A stretch of 8,871 bases of DNA from Gemmatimonadota bacterium (GCA_026706505.1 JAPOYQ010000192.1:1-8871); one strand, 5' to 3'. Counted from the first letter of the stretch, positions 1 to 8,247 are shown. Notes: generated by a model not told the origin, from the letters alone. Program-made: numbers and translations.

Positions 1-1
1 G

Positions 2-232
2 GCCACCGGCAGCATCCTGCTCACCCCGAACGAGCGCCGCGTCGCCGAGGACCGTCCCGACTGCTTTTGGCTTTATGTGGTGACTCACTGCGCCGATGCC
101 CCTGAACTTCGGGAACCGATCAGGGATCCGGCCCGCTTTCCCTGGCACGAGGTCACGAAGGTCCAGCACTACTGGCTAGACGTAAACGCAATGACGCTGC
201 CAGATGTGCGGAAGCCCGATCCCGTTGCTTGA
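2..232 (+). CDS. C-terminal end of a DUF3883-domain protein, probably a large defence helicase (5' partial)
   Basis: An open frame enters from the left edge and stops with TGA at 230-232, giving the last 76 residues of a larger protein. The peptide contains GSILLTPNE, then RVAEDRPDCFWLYVV and DPARFPWHEVTKVQHYWLDV. This is the conserved core of the DUF3883 (NOV C-terminal) domain, a predicted nuclease-like or DNA-associated module found at the end of SF2/SNF2 helicases in defence islands. The conserved 'E-RPDCFWLYVV' strand resembles the core strand of a PD-(D/E)XK fold, but the catalytic residues cannot be checked because most of the domain lies outside the window. No helicase motif is visible here; the helicase identity is inferred from usual family architecture and context. 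The next gene starts 15 nt after the stop, so this is the upstream member of the same operon. Confidence 0.72.
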   Translation, partial: ATGSILLTPNERRVAEDRPDCFWLYVVTHCADAPELREPIRDPARFPWHEVTKVQHYWLDVNAMTLPDVRKPDPVA

Positions 233-247
233 CGTGCAGTGCCTAGA

Positions 248-1498
248 ATGACGGAACCGGTTGCGACGCCACACGAGGACGAGACCCAGTACCGAGCCAT
301 CTTTAACGACGTGGTTGGTATTGTCGATGCCGCGCGATCCTCGGCCGCCCGTTCAGTAAACGCTGTCATGACTGCTGCCTACTGGCTGATCGGGCGGTAC
401 ATCGTGGAGTTTGAACAGGGAGGCGAGAAGCGCGCGGAGTACGGTGCGGCGCTCGTCGGACGCCTTTCGGTTGACTTGACTCAACGATTTGGACGGGGGT
501 TTTCCCGCCAAAACATTCAGAATATGCGCTTGTTCTATCTGGCCAACCCGTTGGAAGAGATTCGCCAGACACTGTCTGGCCAATCGAGAGAAACGCTCTC
601 ACGCGAGATTCGCCAGACGGCGTCTGGCCAATCAGCGGTCAGAGAATCTCCGCAGACGGCGTCTGATGAGCGCTTGCTTGCGGACGCCGCCTCACGATTT
701 CCACTACCTTGGTCCGCTTATGTTCGTCTGCTGGCGGTCAAGAGCATGCGAGCCCGGGAATTCTACGAAGCCGAGGCATTGCGCGGGGGGTGGACTGTTC
801 GTCAGCTTGACCGGCAGATCAACTCTCAGTTCTACGAACGCACCGCCCTCTCGAAGAACAAGTCCGCCATGCTGGCACGCGGTCGCAGACCAAAACCCGA
901 CGATGCAGTCCTGCCTGAGGAAGCGATCAAGGACCCCTTTGTGCTCGAATTCCTCGATCTCAAGGACGAGTACTCCGAAAGCGACTTGGAAGAAGCGCTA
1001 ATACAACGATTGGAAACCTTCCTTCTGGAACTGGGTGGGGACTTCTGCTTTATGGGCAGGCAGAGACGCCTGCGCATCGGCGACGAATGGTATCGGGTGG
1101 ATCTGCTGTTTTTTCATCGGCGGCTCCGCTGCCTGGTGGTCATCGATCTGAAGATCGGCCGGCTTACACACGCCGATGCCGGTCAGATGCACCTGTATCT
1201 CAACTATGCGCGGGAGCATTGGGTACAGGAGGACGAAAACCCGCCCGTGGGACTGATCCTCTGTGCCCAGAAAAACGAAGCGGTCGCTCGATACGCCCTT
1301 GAAGGCCTGCCCAACAAGGTGATGGCGGCCGAATACCGAACGACCCTGCCGGATGAAACACTTCTTGCGTCGGAGATCGACCGCACTCGGGAAGCATTGG
1401 ATGCACGGCACAGGTTACGCAGGACCAAGTCACCGAAAGTAACGAAGAGGCGGCTGCGGGGTCGGCGCAGCAGCTCAAGTGAGGGTAAGAGCGAGTGA
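248..1498 (+). CDS. DUF1016/YhcG-family PD-(D/E)XK nuclease
   Basis: This 416-residue protein has the two-part DUF1016 (YhcG) architecture. An N-terminal helical DNA-binding-like domain (about residues 10-105) includes YWLIGRYIVEFEQ and the GRGFSRQNIQNMRLFY signature. A C-terminal nuclease domain (about 215-370) carries the catalytic core: YRVDLLFFHRRLRCLVVIDLK gives D285, D300 and K302, and Q313 follows in ADAGQMHLYLNY. The second acidic residue is Asp rather than the Glu of E. coli YhcG, which the PD-(D/E)XK consensus allows. The tail (after about 385) is strongly basic and low in complexity. It is longer than E. coli YhcG (about 375 aa), partly because of a repeat-containing linker (about residues 104-140) encoded by DNA palindromes. 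I chose ATG 248; GTG 239 is in frame and would add three residues. Neither has a strong Shine-Dalgarno, so coupling to the upstream gene is likely. Its probable role is DNA cleavage in a defence operon. Confidence 0.9.
   Translation: MTEPVATPHEDETQYRAIFNDVVGIVDAARSSAARSVNAVMTAAYWLIGRYIVEFEQGGEKRAEYGAALVGRLSVDLTQRFGRGFSRQNIQNMRLFYLANPLEEIRQTLSGQSRETLSREIRQTASGQSAVRESPQTASDERLLADAASRFPLPWSAYVRLLAVKSMRAREFYEAEALRGGWTVRQLDRQINSQFYERTALSKNKSAMLARGRRPKPDDAVLPEEAIKDPFVLEFLDLKDEYSESDLEEALIQRLETFLLELGGDFCFMGRQRRLRIGDEWYRVDLLFFHRRLRCLVVIDLKIGRLTHADAGQMHLYLNYAREHWVQEDENPPVGLILCAQKNEAVARYALEGLPNKVMAAEYRTTLPDETLLASEIDRTREALDARHRLRRTKSPKVTKRRLRGRRSSSSEGKSE
557..670 (+). repeat. Cluster of palindromic repeats inside the DUF1016 nuclease gene
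   Basis: Two 29-nt near-identical direct repeats, at 557-585 and 605-633, both encode EIRQT(L/A)SGQS. A third, diverged copy (about 644-670) encodes SPQTASDE. Each copy is centred on a palindrome: GCCAGACACTGTCTGGC at 564-580, GCCAGACGGCGTCTGGC at 612-628 and CAGACGGCGTCTG at 653-665. The first two have 8-bp arms around one central base. Two smaller inverted repeats lie between them: GAGAG-AAACG-CTCTC at 586-600 and GAGA-A-TCTC at 642-650. The core-to-core distances are 48 and 39 bp, both multiples of three, so the reading frame is kept. The palindromes encode the linker between the N-terminal domain and the nuclease domain. Confidence 0.85.
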
Positions 1499-1514
1499 GT
1501 CTGAAGAGCACGCG

Positions 1515-4493
1515 ATGATCCCGCGCGAATGCAAACGCTTGGCCGAGGTCGACTTCCCGATCGCCGAGGTATCGCGTCACGCGGTACGGGAGAAGTCGAT
1601 CAGGCATGGGCATCCGTCGACCCTGCATCTTTGGTGGGCGCGCCGTCCGCTCGCGTCTTCACGGGCGGTCTTGATGGCATTGCTCCTTCCGGATCCCTGC
1701 GACCCCCATTGCCCAGTCGAATTCAAACGGGAGGCACGGCGAATCCTGCTGGGCATGCTCGGGCGACCGCGAGGGTGGAAAGAAGAGATCAAATCGGATG
1801 GCGGTTTGCGCAGAATCATCCTGAGGTTTATCGCTGACTTTGCCAATTGGGATCGTGCTGCAGACCGGGTGTACCTGGAGGCCGGCCGGGCCTTGGTGAA
1901 GGTGGCGCATGGGGAAGACGCGCCGCTGGTAGTCGATCCGTTTGCCGGCGGCGGCTCCATTCCTCTGGAAGCACTACGGCTTGGTTGTCAAGCTTTTGCT
2001 AGCGACCTCAATCCGGTGGCCTGTTTAATCCTCAAGGTGATGCTGGAGGACATTCCGCGCCACGGGTCGAAACTGGCCGACGAGTTGCGGCATGTAGGCG
2101 GCGAGATTAAGGCGGCAGCGGAAGACGAGCTGGCTGATCTTTACCCGCCGGACGCAGATGGTGCGATCCCGATAGCCTATCTCTGGGCACGGACGGTACG
2201 CTGCGAGGCGCCGACCTGCGGCGCGGAAATACCGCTCCTGCGATCGTTTTGGTTGTGTAGGAAGGTCAACCGGAAGTGGGCGCTTCGGCACCGGGTGGAA
2301 CGTCCAGAGGGTCAGACACCTCGCGTCGAATTTGAGGTGTTCGAGCCGCAAGCGGAAAGCGACCTCCGAGCTGGTACGGTGGCACGCGCCCGGGCCACAT
2401 GTCTTTGCTGCGGTGCCGTGCTACCACCGGAACGGGTGCGGGCACAAATCGCCAGCGAGCGCGGCGGTGCGAACGTGGTGTTCGACGCTGAGGGTCGGCG
2501 GGTTGGTGGAGCACGGATGACTGCGGTGGTGACGCTGCGGCCTGGACGGCCGGGTAGGCACTATCGGCTCCCAACTAAGGCGGACTACGCAGCGGTGCGA
2601 AAGGCGCAGGAGCGTGTCACGAACTTGTTGGACGAATGGAAGCGCAACGGAAGGAAAGGGTTATGCCCGGTGCCGGACGAGCCGACGCCAACGGGAGGCG
2701 GATCAGGGGCGGGCCGGGCGTTCAGCGTGCAACGCTACGGCATGCTGCAATGGGGGGACCTGTTCAACGCTCGGCAAAAAGTCACGTTGGTGGAGCTGGG
2801 GCGGCTCACGAAAGCGACGAAGAACGACGCCAAAGACTTTTTGGGCTTGGCGATGGACAGAAGTTCCGACTATGGCTCAACGCTTTGCTCGTGGCATCTC
2901 ACTGGGGAAAAGGTAAATCACACCTACGGTAGACAAGCGTTGTCCATGATCTGGGATTTCACAGAAGTTAATCCCTTATCGAAATCCACCGGCAACTACA
3001 ATGGAGCCATTGAATGGGGAGCGAAGGCCATAGGAAGGGCCGCAATCGGGCGAGCTGGCACCGGCGATGCTCAGGTCCAGCTTGCCGACGCGTGCGATCA
3101 TCCCCTTCCCGATGAGACCGCTAGCATCTGGTTTACTGATCCGCCCTACTATGACGCGATTCCCTACGCTGACTTGTCCGACTTCTTCTTGGTCTGGCTC
3201 AAGCGCACGCTGACTGACCATCCAGTCCTCCGTAACACGTTCAACCGGCACGACCTGCTTTCACCAAAAACTGAGGAGGTAGTGCAAGACGAGACAAAGG
3301 TGGTCAATGGACGGCCCAAGGACCGCACTTGGTTTGAAGAGACGATGACCCGCGCATTCGGCGAGGGTCGCCGACTGCTACGCGATGAAGGCGTGGGCTC
3401 AGTTGTCTTTGCTCACAAAACCACTGAGGGCTGGGAGGCGCTGCTCTCTGGCATGATTCGAGGCGGCTGGACCATTACTGGTTCATGGCCAATCGCCACC
3501 GAGATGGGCTCGCGCCTGCGCGCTCGTGACTCCGCTGCCCTTGCCACTAGTGTCCATCTGATCTGTCGCCCCCGGCCTGACAACTCTCCGGTCGGAGATT
3601 GGGCCAATGTCCTCCACGAACTGCCTGTCCGCGTTGCGAATTGGATGGAGCGTCTCCAAGCCGAAGGTATCCGCGGTGCTGATTTGGTATTTGCGTGCAT
3701 CGGACCCGCCCTTGAGATCTTCAGCCGCTACGGCGCGGTGGAGACGGCAGAAGGCCGCGAAGTTGATCTGCCTGAATACTTGGAGAAGGTGTGGGAAGTA
3801 GTCGGTAGAGCGGCGCTCCAGCAAATTCTGGGCCCGAGTGAGCATGGCCTCGCGGGCGCGCTGGAGGAGGACGCCCGCCTGACGGCGCTGTTCCTGTGGA
3901 CTCTTCAGAGCACAGAAAGTTCATGGGAACACGACGGGCAGACAGAAACGGACGGAGAAGCTGGTACCAAACCTCCGACTAAGGGACTTAGCCTGCCTTT
4001 CGATGTCGTGCGCCGCTTCGCGCAACCGATGGGGATTGACCTTACTGCCTGGACTGGTCGCATAATTGGTTTGGAGAAGGGTGTAGTGCGCCTGTTACCA
4101 GTTGCGGAGCGGGGTGGAGAACTTTTTGGCGAAGCTGGCGCAGTTGCTGCAGCGGAAGCGATTGAGACCAACCCCGAGGCCGGCGTGCAACCAGCACTCT
4201 TCCCGGAGATGGATTCACGACCGAGTCTGGGAATACGACACAAGGGAATGAAGCGAATACTCGACGGTGATGCTGAACTCCAGTCCATCGATGCTACGAC
4301 GCTGGATCGTGTGCACGGAGCAATGTTGCTGCAGGCGAGCGGCCACGCCAACGCCCTGCGGACGCTGATTAGCGCAGAGCAAGATCGTGGCCCCGACTTC
4401 CTGCGGCTCGCCAACGCGCTTTCCGCGCTCTACCCGCGCAGCGGCCAGGAAAAGCGACTTCTTGATGCCATGTTGCTGGCCGCGCCACGATGA
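1515..4493 (+). CDS. DUF1156-family DNA adenine methyltransferase
   Basis: This 992-residue protein is a large SAM-dependent DNA methyltransferase. Residues about 6-55 match the DUF1156 N-terminal region: KRLAEVDFPIAEVS, then REKSIRHGHPSTLHLWWARRP. The SAM-binding motif I is DPFAGGGS (residues 141-148), followed by the acidic strand ASDLNPVA. Motif IV is DPPYYDAIPYADL (starting at D542), which points to N6-adenine as target. About 400 residues separate the two motifs. This insert contains Cys230 and Cys235, Cys248, and a CLCC cluster (296-299), a probable zinc-ribbon and target-recognition insert. The conserved block from RQALSMIWDF to EVNPLSKSTGNYNGAIEW precedes motif IV. I prefer ATG 1515, preceded by GAAGAG and 16 nt after the upstream stop; GTG 1479 would add 12 residues and overlap the nuclease gene. 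Its likely role is self-marking in the defence operon. A defence role rather than a solitary methylase is inferred from the neighbours. Confidence 0.92.
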   Translation: MIPRECKRLAEVDFPIAEVSRHAVREKSIRHGHPSTLHLWWARRPLASSRAVLMALLLPDPCDPHCPVEFKREARRILLGMLGRPRGWKEEIKSDGGLRRIILRFIADFANWDRAADRVYLEAGRALVKVAHGEDAPLVVDPFAGGGSIPLEALRLGCQAFASDLNPVACLILKVMLEDIPRHGSKLADELRHVGGEIKAAAEDELADLYPPDADGAIPIAYLWARTVRCEAPTCGAEIPLLRSFWLCRKVNRKWALRHRVERPEGQTPRVEFEVFEPQAESDLRAGTVARARATCLCCGAVLPPERVRAQIASERGGANVVFDAEGRRVGGARMTAVVTLRPGRPGRHYRLPTKADYAAVRKAQERVTNLLDEWKRNGRKGLCPVPDEPTPTGGGSGAGRAFSVQRYGMLQWGDLFNARQKVTLVELGRLTKATKNDAKDFLGLAMDRSSDYGSTLCSWHLTGEKVNHTYGRQALSMIWDFTEVNPLSKSTGNYNGAIEWGAKAIGRAAIGRAGTGDAQVQLADACDHPLPDETASIWFTDPPYYDAIPYADLSDFFLVWLKRTLTDHPVLRNTFNRHDLLSPKTEEVVQDETKVVNGRPKDRTWFEETMTRAFGEGRRLLRDEGVGSVVFAHKTTEGWEALLSGMIRGGWTITGSWPIATEMGSRLRARDSAALATSVHLICRPRPDNSPVGDWANVLHELPVRVANWMERLQAEGIRGADLVFACIGPALEIFSRYGAVETAEGREVDLPEYLEKVWEVVGRAALQQILGPSEHGLAGALEEDARLTALFLWTLQSTESSWEHDGQTETDGEAGTKPPTKGLSLPFDVVRRFAQPMGIDLTAWTGRIIGLEKGVVRLLPVAERGGELFGEAGAVAAAEAIETNPEAGVQPALFPEMDSRPSLGIRHKGMKRILDGDAELQSIDATTLDRVHGAMLLQASGHANALRTLISAEQDRGPDFLRLANALSALYPRSGQEKRLLDAMLLAAPR

Positions 4494-4497
4494 TCTC

Positions 4498-5463
4498 ATG
4501 ACAACTGCCAGTAGCGCATGCGCAGTCTGGCAGGTATCTGCGGGGCCAAATGATCGATCCTACGTAGACCAGTTCCTGCAATACGGAGTAGCGCTCATCG
4601 GTCCTGGCGATACTGGCCGATGGCGCCCCGGACGGTCCGACGAGGAATTCGACGGAGGGTTCGTCCGGCATTTTGCTGCCGTCCTTCGCCCAAATGATGT
4701 GCTTCTTCTCCGCACGGGCGTGTCGACCATCCAAGCGGTCGGCTTGGTGGTGTCCGACTATCAGTATCTGCCACAGTTTGACGACGTGAACGGCTGGGAT
4801 CTCCAGCATGCCCGACGCATCCGTTGGTGCCCACTGCCAGAGCCGTACGATTTTGGTGAGCAAGTGTTCGGCGCCAGTCCGTCCCGCTTCTCACGTGTCC
4901 AATCCACGGATGTGAGCCGATATGCAAACCGCTTCGTCCAGTCACCGCCTACAGATTGGCAAACGCGCGCCTTGCCAGACCTGCCGATCGAGGAGGCCAC
5001 ACTCGATTCACCGCCCGGCGAGTTGCGTGACCTCATTGCCCAGGTCATGGACCTGTCGGGACTCTACTGGGATGAAAAGGCCTTCGGTGAGCGGCCGATG
5101 GAAGATGAGATGGTCGGGCATTACGTCCTTCCCTTGCTCCGGACGCTGGGGTGGCCGGTCGAGAAGATCGCTGTGAAGTGGCGATATGTCGACGTGGCGG
5201 TGTTCTCGAGGCTGCCGAGAGTGCCGAGCCATTGCCACTACATTATCGAGGCAAAGCGCTTAGGCGCCGGCGTCGAAGGTGCGCTCAACCAAGCTGTCGG
5301 TTATGTCGAAGCTCTCGGAGTTCCATGCGATGTGGTCGTGACCGACGGGATTCGCTATCGCATGTACTCGGCGAACGAGGACTTCACTCCAGTTGCATAC
5401 GCGAATCTTGCACGCCTCAAACAGTCATCCTTGGACCTGTTTGACCGTATGCGGAGGCCATAG
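4498..5463 (+). CDS. PUA/EVE-like domain fused to an HsdR-N-type PD-(D/E)XK nuclease
   Basis: This 321-residue protein seems to have two domains. Residues about 8-115 (WQVSAGPNDRSYVDQFLQYG, ALIGPGDTGRW, LRPNDVLLLRTG, AVGLVVSDYQY) read like a PUA-superfamily/EVE-type fold, a class that includes readers of modified bases in restriction enzymes. Residues about 195-292 follow the type I restriction HsdR N-terminal pattern: acidic residues at 202-204, YVLPLLRTLGWP, YVDVAVF with D232, YIIEAK with E251 and K253, an NQAVGYVEALG helix with Q265, and VVVTDGIRYRMY. This is a complete-looking PD-(D/E)XK active site. No helicase motor is attached, so it may rely on the neighbouring ATPase. I start it at ATG 4498, 4 nt after the methyltransferase stop. 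The frame is open upstream to 4387, but that part overlaps conserved methyltransferase coding. The nuclease domain is fairly secure; the EVE-like assignment is inferred from pattern only. Confidence 0.8.
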   Translation: MTTASSACAVWQVSAGPNDRSYVDQFLQYGVALIGPGDTGRWRPGRSDEEFDGGFVRHFAAVLRPNDVLLLRTGVSTIQAVGLVVSDYQYLPQFDDVNGWDLQHARRIRWCPLPEPYDFGEQVFGASPSRFSRVQSTDVSRYANRFVQSPPTDWQTRALPDLPIEEATLDSPPGELRDLIAQVMDLSGLYWDEKAFGERPMEDEMVGHYVLPLLRTLGWPVEKIAVKWRYVDVAVFSRLPRVPSHCHYIIEAKRLGAGVEGALNQAVGYVEALGVPCDVVVTDGIRYRMYSANEDFTPVAYANLARLKQSSLDLFDRMRRP

Positions 5464-5465
5464 TC

Positions 5466-5470
5466 GGAGG
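5466..5470 (+). promoter_or_regulatory. Strong ribosome binding site for the DUF499 ATPase
   Basis: GGAGG is followed 7 nt later by GTG 5478. It is the clearest Shine-Dalgarno in the operon and decides the GTG start. The other operon genes have weak sites and probably depend on translational coupling. Confidence 0.75.
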
Positions 5471-5477
5471 AAAGACA

Positions 5478-8234
5478 GTGGAACCGTGGTACAGAATCGT
5501 GACGCTCCGACAGGAAGTTCGGGAGGGCCGTTCATTCAGCCCGGATGAGTTTGCCATCGCCCTGGAGCAGGTGGTCGCTGGGACCGCACCCAGAGACTAC
5601 TGTGACAGTGCTCAGTTCTTCTCGCGAACCTGTTTCACCCGCGCCCTGACGGAGCACGCGGGAATTGTGCTTCGCCGACTTGCTGGCAAGACCGAGAATA
5701 CGGCGCCGGTTCTGACGCTGATCACTCAGTTTGGCGGCGGCAAGACGCACACCCTCACGTCGCTCTACCATTTGGCCAAGACAGGTTCAGATGCCATTCA
5801 CCTCCCCGGCGTAACAGATCTTCTGAACACGGCGGGGTTGCCGAGCGCTCCATCTGCCCGCATCGGTGTGTTTGTTGGAAACGCGTGGGATCCCGCAGAA
5901 GGTCGGGAAACTCCATGGATCGACCTTGCGCGCCAATTGGGCGGCGATCAGGGGGTGGCTGCTCTTGGTGACACCGCGCAAACGACGCCACCCGGTACAG
6001 AGGCCTTGGCCAAGATGTTCGCTGCCGCCGATTCGCCGGTCTTGCTACTGTTCGATGAGGTACTCAATTTCGTCAATCGCCACCGAAACATGGCCGGGAG
6101 CTTCCACGCTTTCATTCAGAATTTAAGTGTCGCAGTGACAGGAACAACGCGAGCCGCGGCGGTTATCAGCTTGCCTCGCAGCCAAGTGGAAATGACCGAT
6201 TGGGATGAACAGTGGCAGGAGCGGATTAGAAAGGTAGTCGGCCGCGTCGCACGCGATCTGATTACCAATGACGAGGCGGAGATTAGCGAAGTCGTGCGTC
6301 GACGGCTGTTTGAAGACCTTGGGAAAGAGCGGGTGCGAAAGAGAGTCGCAAAGACCTATGCGGACTGGTGCTTTGAACGCACGGCGCGGCTTCCTGCTGA
6401 GTGGCTTGCAGTCGACACTGCGAGGACGGAAGCCAAAGCGAGGGAGTTTCTCAAACAGCGTTTCGAGGCGTGCTACCCATTCCATCCTGCAACGCTGTCC
6501 GTTTTTCAAAGGAAATGGCGGGCGCTTGCCCAATTTCAACAGACCCGAGGGGCACTCGCCATGCTTGCGCAATGGATCTCTTGGGCGGCCAGAGAGCACT
6601 TTCGCAAAGCGCGAACAGAGCCCCTGATTACGTTGGGGTCAGCACCGCTAAATGTACCGGAGTTTCGCGCTGCGGTTTTGGGGCAACTGGGAGAACCTCG
6701 GCTCGATGCGGCCATTGAGGCTGACCTTGCCGGGGAAACTTCGCACGCGAGGGCTTTGGACGCGGACGCGCAAGGTGCGCTTCGGGACATCCACCAACGT
6801 GTGGGCGCAACCATCCTTTTTGAATCCTCCGGTGGCCAAGTGGACAAGGTGGCTCATTTGCCCGAGCTCCGCTTCGCGTTAGGCGAACCGGACGTCGAGA
6901 CCACTACCATCGATAACGTGGCGTCAGCTTTGGAAGCCTCCGGGTTCTTCATTCGCAAGATCGGGACGGACGGCTATCGCATCCACCATCAGGCAACTTT
7001 GAAGAAAGTAGTGAGCGACCGGCGAGCTTCGCTCGATGAGGAAGGCGAAATCAGGCCGGCGATGCGAAGACTTGTCGAGGCGGAATTCAGGAGAGGTGCC
7101 ACGCTTCCCGTGGTGGCGTTTCCGCTAGACAGCGCCTCAGTTCAAGATTCACCGCGCCTTTCGTTGATCATCGTCGATCCCGAGGCAGAGTGGAAGGACG
7201 GCGATCAGGCTATTGAACAAATTGCCAGATGGACGAAGGAGCGCGGACGTTCGCCGCGGCTCTACCCAGCTTCGTTGGTCTGGTGTGCGAAGAAGCCAGG
7301 ACGGGAGCTTCGCGACAAGGTTGAGCTGTGGCTCGCTTGGCAACGCGTTGCCCGCGAGGTCACCGAAGGGGTTCTTGGCACCGAATTCGATCGTACCGAC
7401 CGGGCGGAAGTGGAGTCCAAGGTACGGGATGCGGAAACAGCTGCCAAGGACGAAGTGTGGGCCGGCTATCGATTCGTGGCGCTCTCGGATGGGCGTGAAG
7501 AGCTCGGGCTGAAAATGATTGACCTTGGTGCCGGTCATTCAAGTTCGACTGAGACGCTCTGCGGCCGAGTGGTAGGGGCATTGAAATCGGAAGCACTCCT
7601 GAACGAGAACGTCGGAGCAGGCTACATCGAGCGAAATTGGCCACCTGCTTTCCGCGACACAGGAGCTTGGCCGCTATCGAGTTTACGACAGAGCTTTCTC
7701 GACGGATCATTAACACGGCTGAGCGATCCAGACACGATTCTTCGTCGGCAGACCGCGGAATTCGTGTCCAAGGGTGACTTCGGCCTTGCATCCGGTGACA
7801 ACGCCGATGGGACCTACGGTCGGATCTGGCATGCCGAGCCGATCGGCCTCGAAGAAGTCACTTTTGAATCGAGTGTCTTCCTGCTGACCAAAGCTAGGGC
7901 CGAGGAACTTGTTGCCGAGCCGGAGCCGTCAACGGTGCCCCCGTCGGACCCACCGCCACCGGAACCACCTCAACCAGTCGCTGATCCTAGTCCAGACGAC
8001 CCGCTCGCTACTTCCAGGTCAGTGGTTCAGCTCTCTGGGACGATTCCGCACGAGGTCTGGAATCGGCTCGGCACAAGAGTGCTACCGAAACTACGTTCCG
8101 GCGACGACCTGAATATCCGAATTGATTTCTCAGTCAACATCGATGCTAAGTCTGTAGGAAATATGGAAGCAGAGCTTCGGCAAGTGTTGGACGATCTCGG
8201 TTTGAAGGATCGGGTTCAAGTCAAGAGGTCATAG
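5478..8234 (+). CDS. DUF499-family P-loop ATPase
   Basis: This 918-residue protein belongs to the DUF499 ATPase family. The N-terminus contains the family signature RDYCDSAQFFSRTCFT (about residues 39-54). The P-loop is LITQFGGGKTHTL, with K89 and T90. The first glycine of the usual Walker A is replaced, as is normal for this family. Walker B is PVLLLFDEVLNFV, with D193 and E194. The conserved YPFHPATLSVFQRKW block lies near residue 335. The middle of the protein (about 370-800) is an ATPase-associated helical region. A proline- and acid-rich linker (about 814-841) joins it to a small C-terminal domain (about 842-918) containing DLNIRIDFSVNID. DUF499 proteins recur next to DUF1156 methyltransferases and helicases in predicted anti-phage islands; their biochemical activity is not established. 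The gene lies 14 nt after the preceding nuclease and ends the tightly packed part of the operon at TAG 8232-8234. Confidence 0.92.
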   Translation: MEPWYRIVTLRQEVREGRSFSPDEFAIALEQVVAGTAPRDYCDSAQFFSRTCFTRALTEHAGIVLRRLAGKTENTAPVLTLITQFGGGKTHTLTSLYHLAKTGSDAIHLPGVTDLLNTAGLPSAPSARIGVFVGNAWDPAEGRETPWIDLARQLGGDQGVAALGDTAQTTPPGTEALAKMFAAADSPVLLLFDEVLNFVNRHRNMAGSFHAFIQNLSVAVTGTTRAAAVISLPRSQVEMTDWDEQWQERIRKVVGRVARDLITNDEAEISEVVRRRLFEDLGKERVRKRVAKTYADWCFERTARLPAEWLAVDTARTEAKAREFLKQRFEACYPFHPATLSVFQRKWRALAQFQQTRGALAMLAQWISWAAREHFRKARTEPLITLGSAPLNVPEFRAAVLGQLGEPRLDAAIEADLAGETSHARALDADAQGALRDIHQRVGATILFESSGGQVDKVAHLPELRFALGEPDVETTTIDNVASALEASGFFIRKIGTDGYRIHHQATLKKVVSDRRASLDEEGEIRPAMRRLVEAEFRRGATLPVVAFPLDSASVQDSPRLSLIIVDPEAEWKDGDQAIEQIARWTKERGRSPRLYPASLVWCAKKPGRELRDKVELWLAWQRVAREVTEGVLGTEFDRTDRAEVESKVRDAETAAKDEVWAGYRFVALSDGREELGLKMIDLGAGHSSSTETLCGRVVGALKSEALLNENVGAGYIERNWPPAFRDTGAWPLSSLRQSFLDGSLTRLSDPDTILRRQTAEFVSKGDFGLASGDNADGTYGRIWHAEPIGLEEVTFESSVFLLTKARAEELVAEPEPSTVPPSDPPPPEPPQPVADPSPDDPLATSRSVVQLSGTIPHEVWNRLGTRVLPKLRSGDDLNIRIDFSVNIDAKSVGNMEAELRQVLDDLGLKDRVQVKRS

Positions 8235-8247
8235 TGTTGAGGTAGTC

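Noticed and set aside
557..670. CRISPR array or transposon insertion
   Set aside because: There are only three short, unevenly spaced copies within a coding frame, with no unique spacers of constant length, no terminal repeats and no transposase.
1479..1514. GTG 1479 as the methyltransferase start
   Set aside because: The 12 extra residues do not resemble the family N-terminus, which begins close to KRLAEVDFP. ATG 1515 has GAAGAG in front and leaves a normal 16-nt gap. A GTG start with overlap is still possible.
2850..3000. A local drop in GC-rich codon use inside the methyltransferase gene, as a possible recombination join
   Set aside because: The protein on both sides reads as one continuous conserved DUF1156 sequence, and the shift is judged only by eye.
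4387..4497. Extension of the EVE-like/nuclease gene upstream to an ATG at 4387
   Set aside because: It would overlap the coding end of the methyltransferase by more than 100 bases, and the extra residues look like out-of-frame translation. The family-like sequence begins just after ATG 4498, so I used that start.
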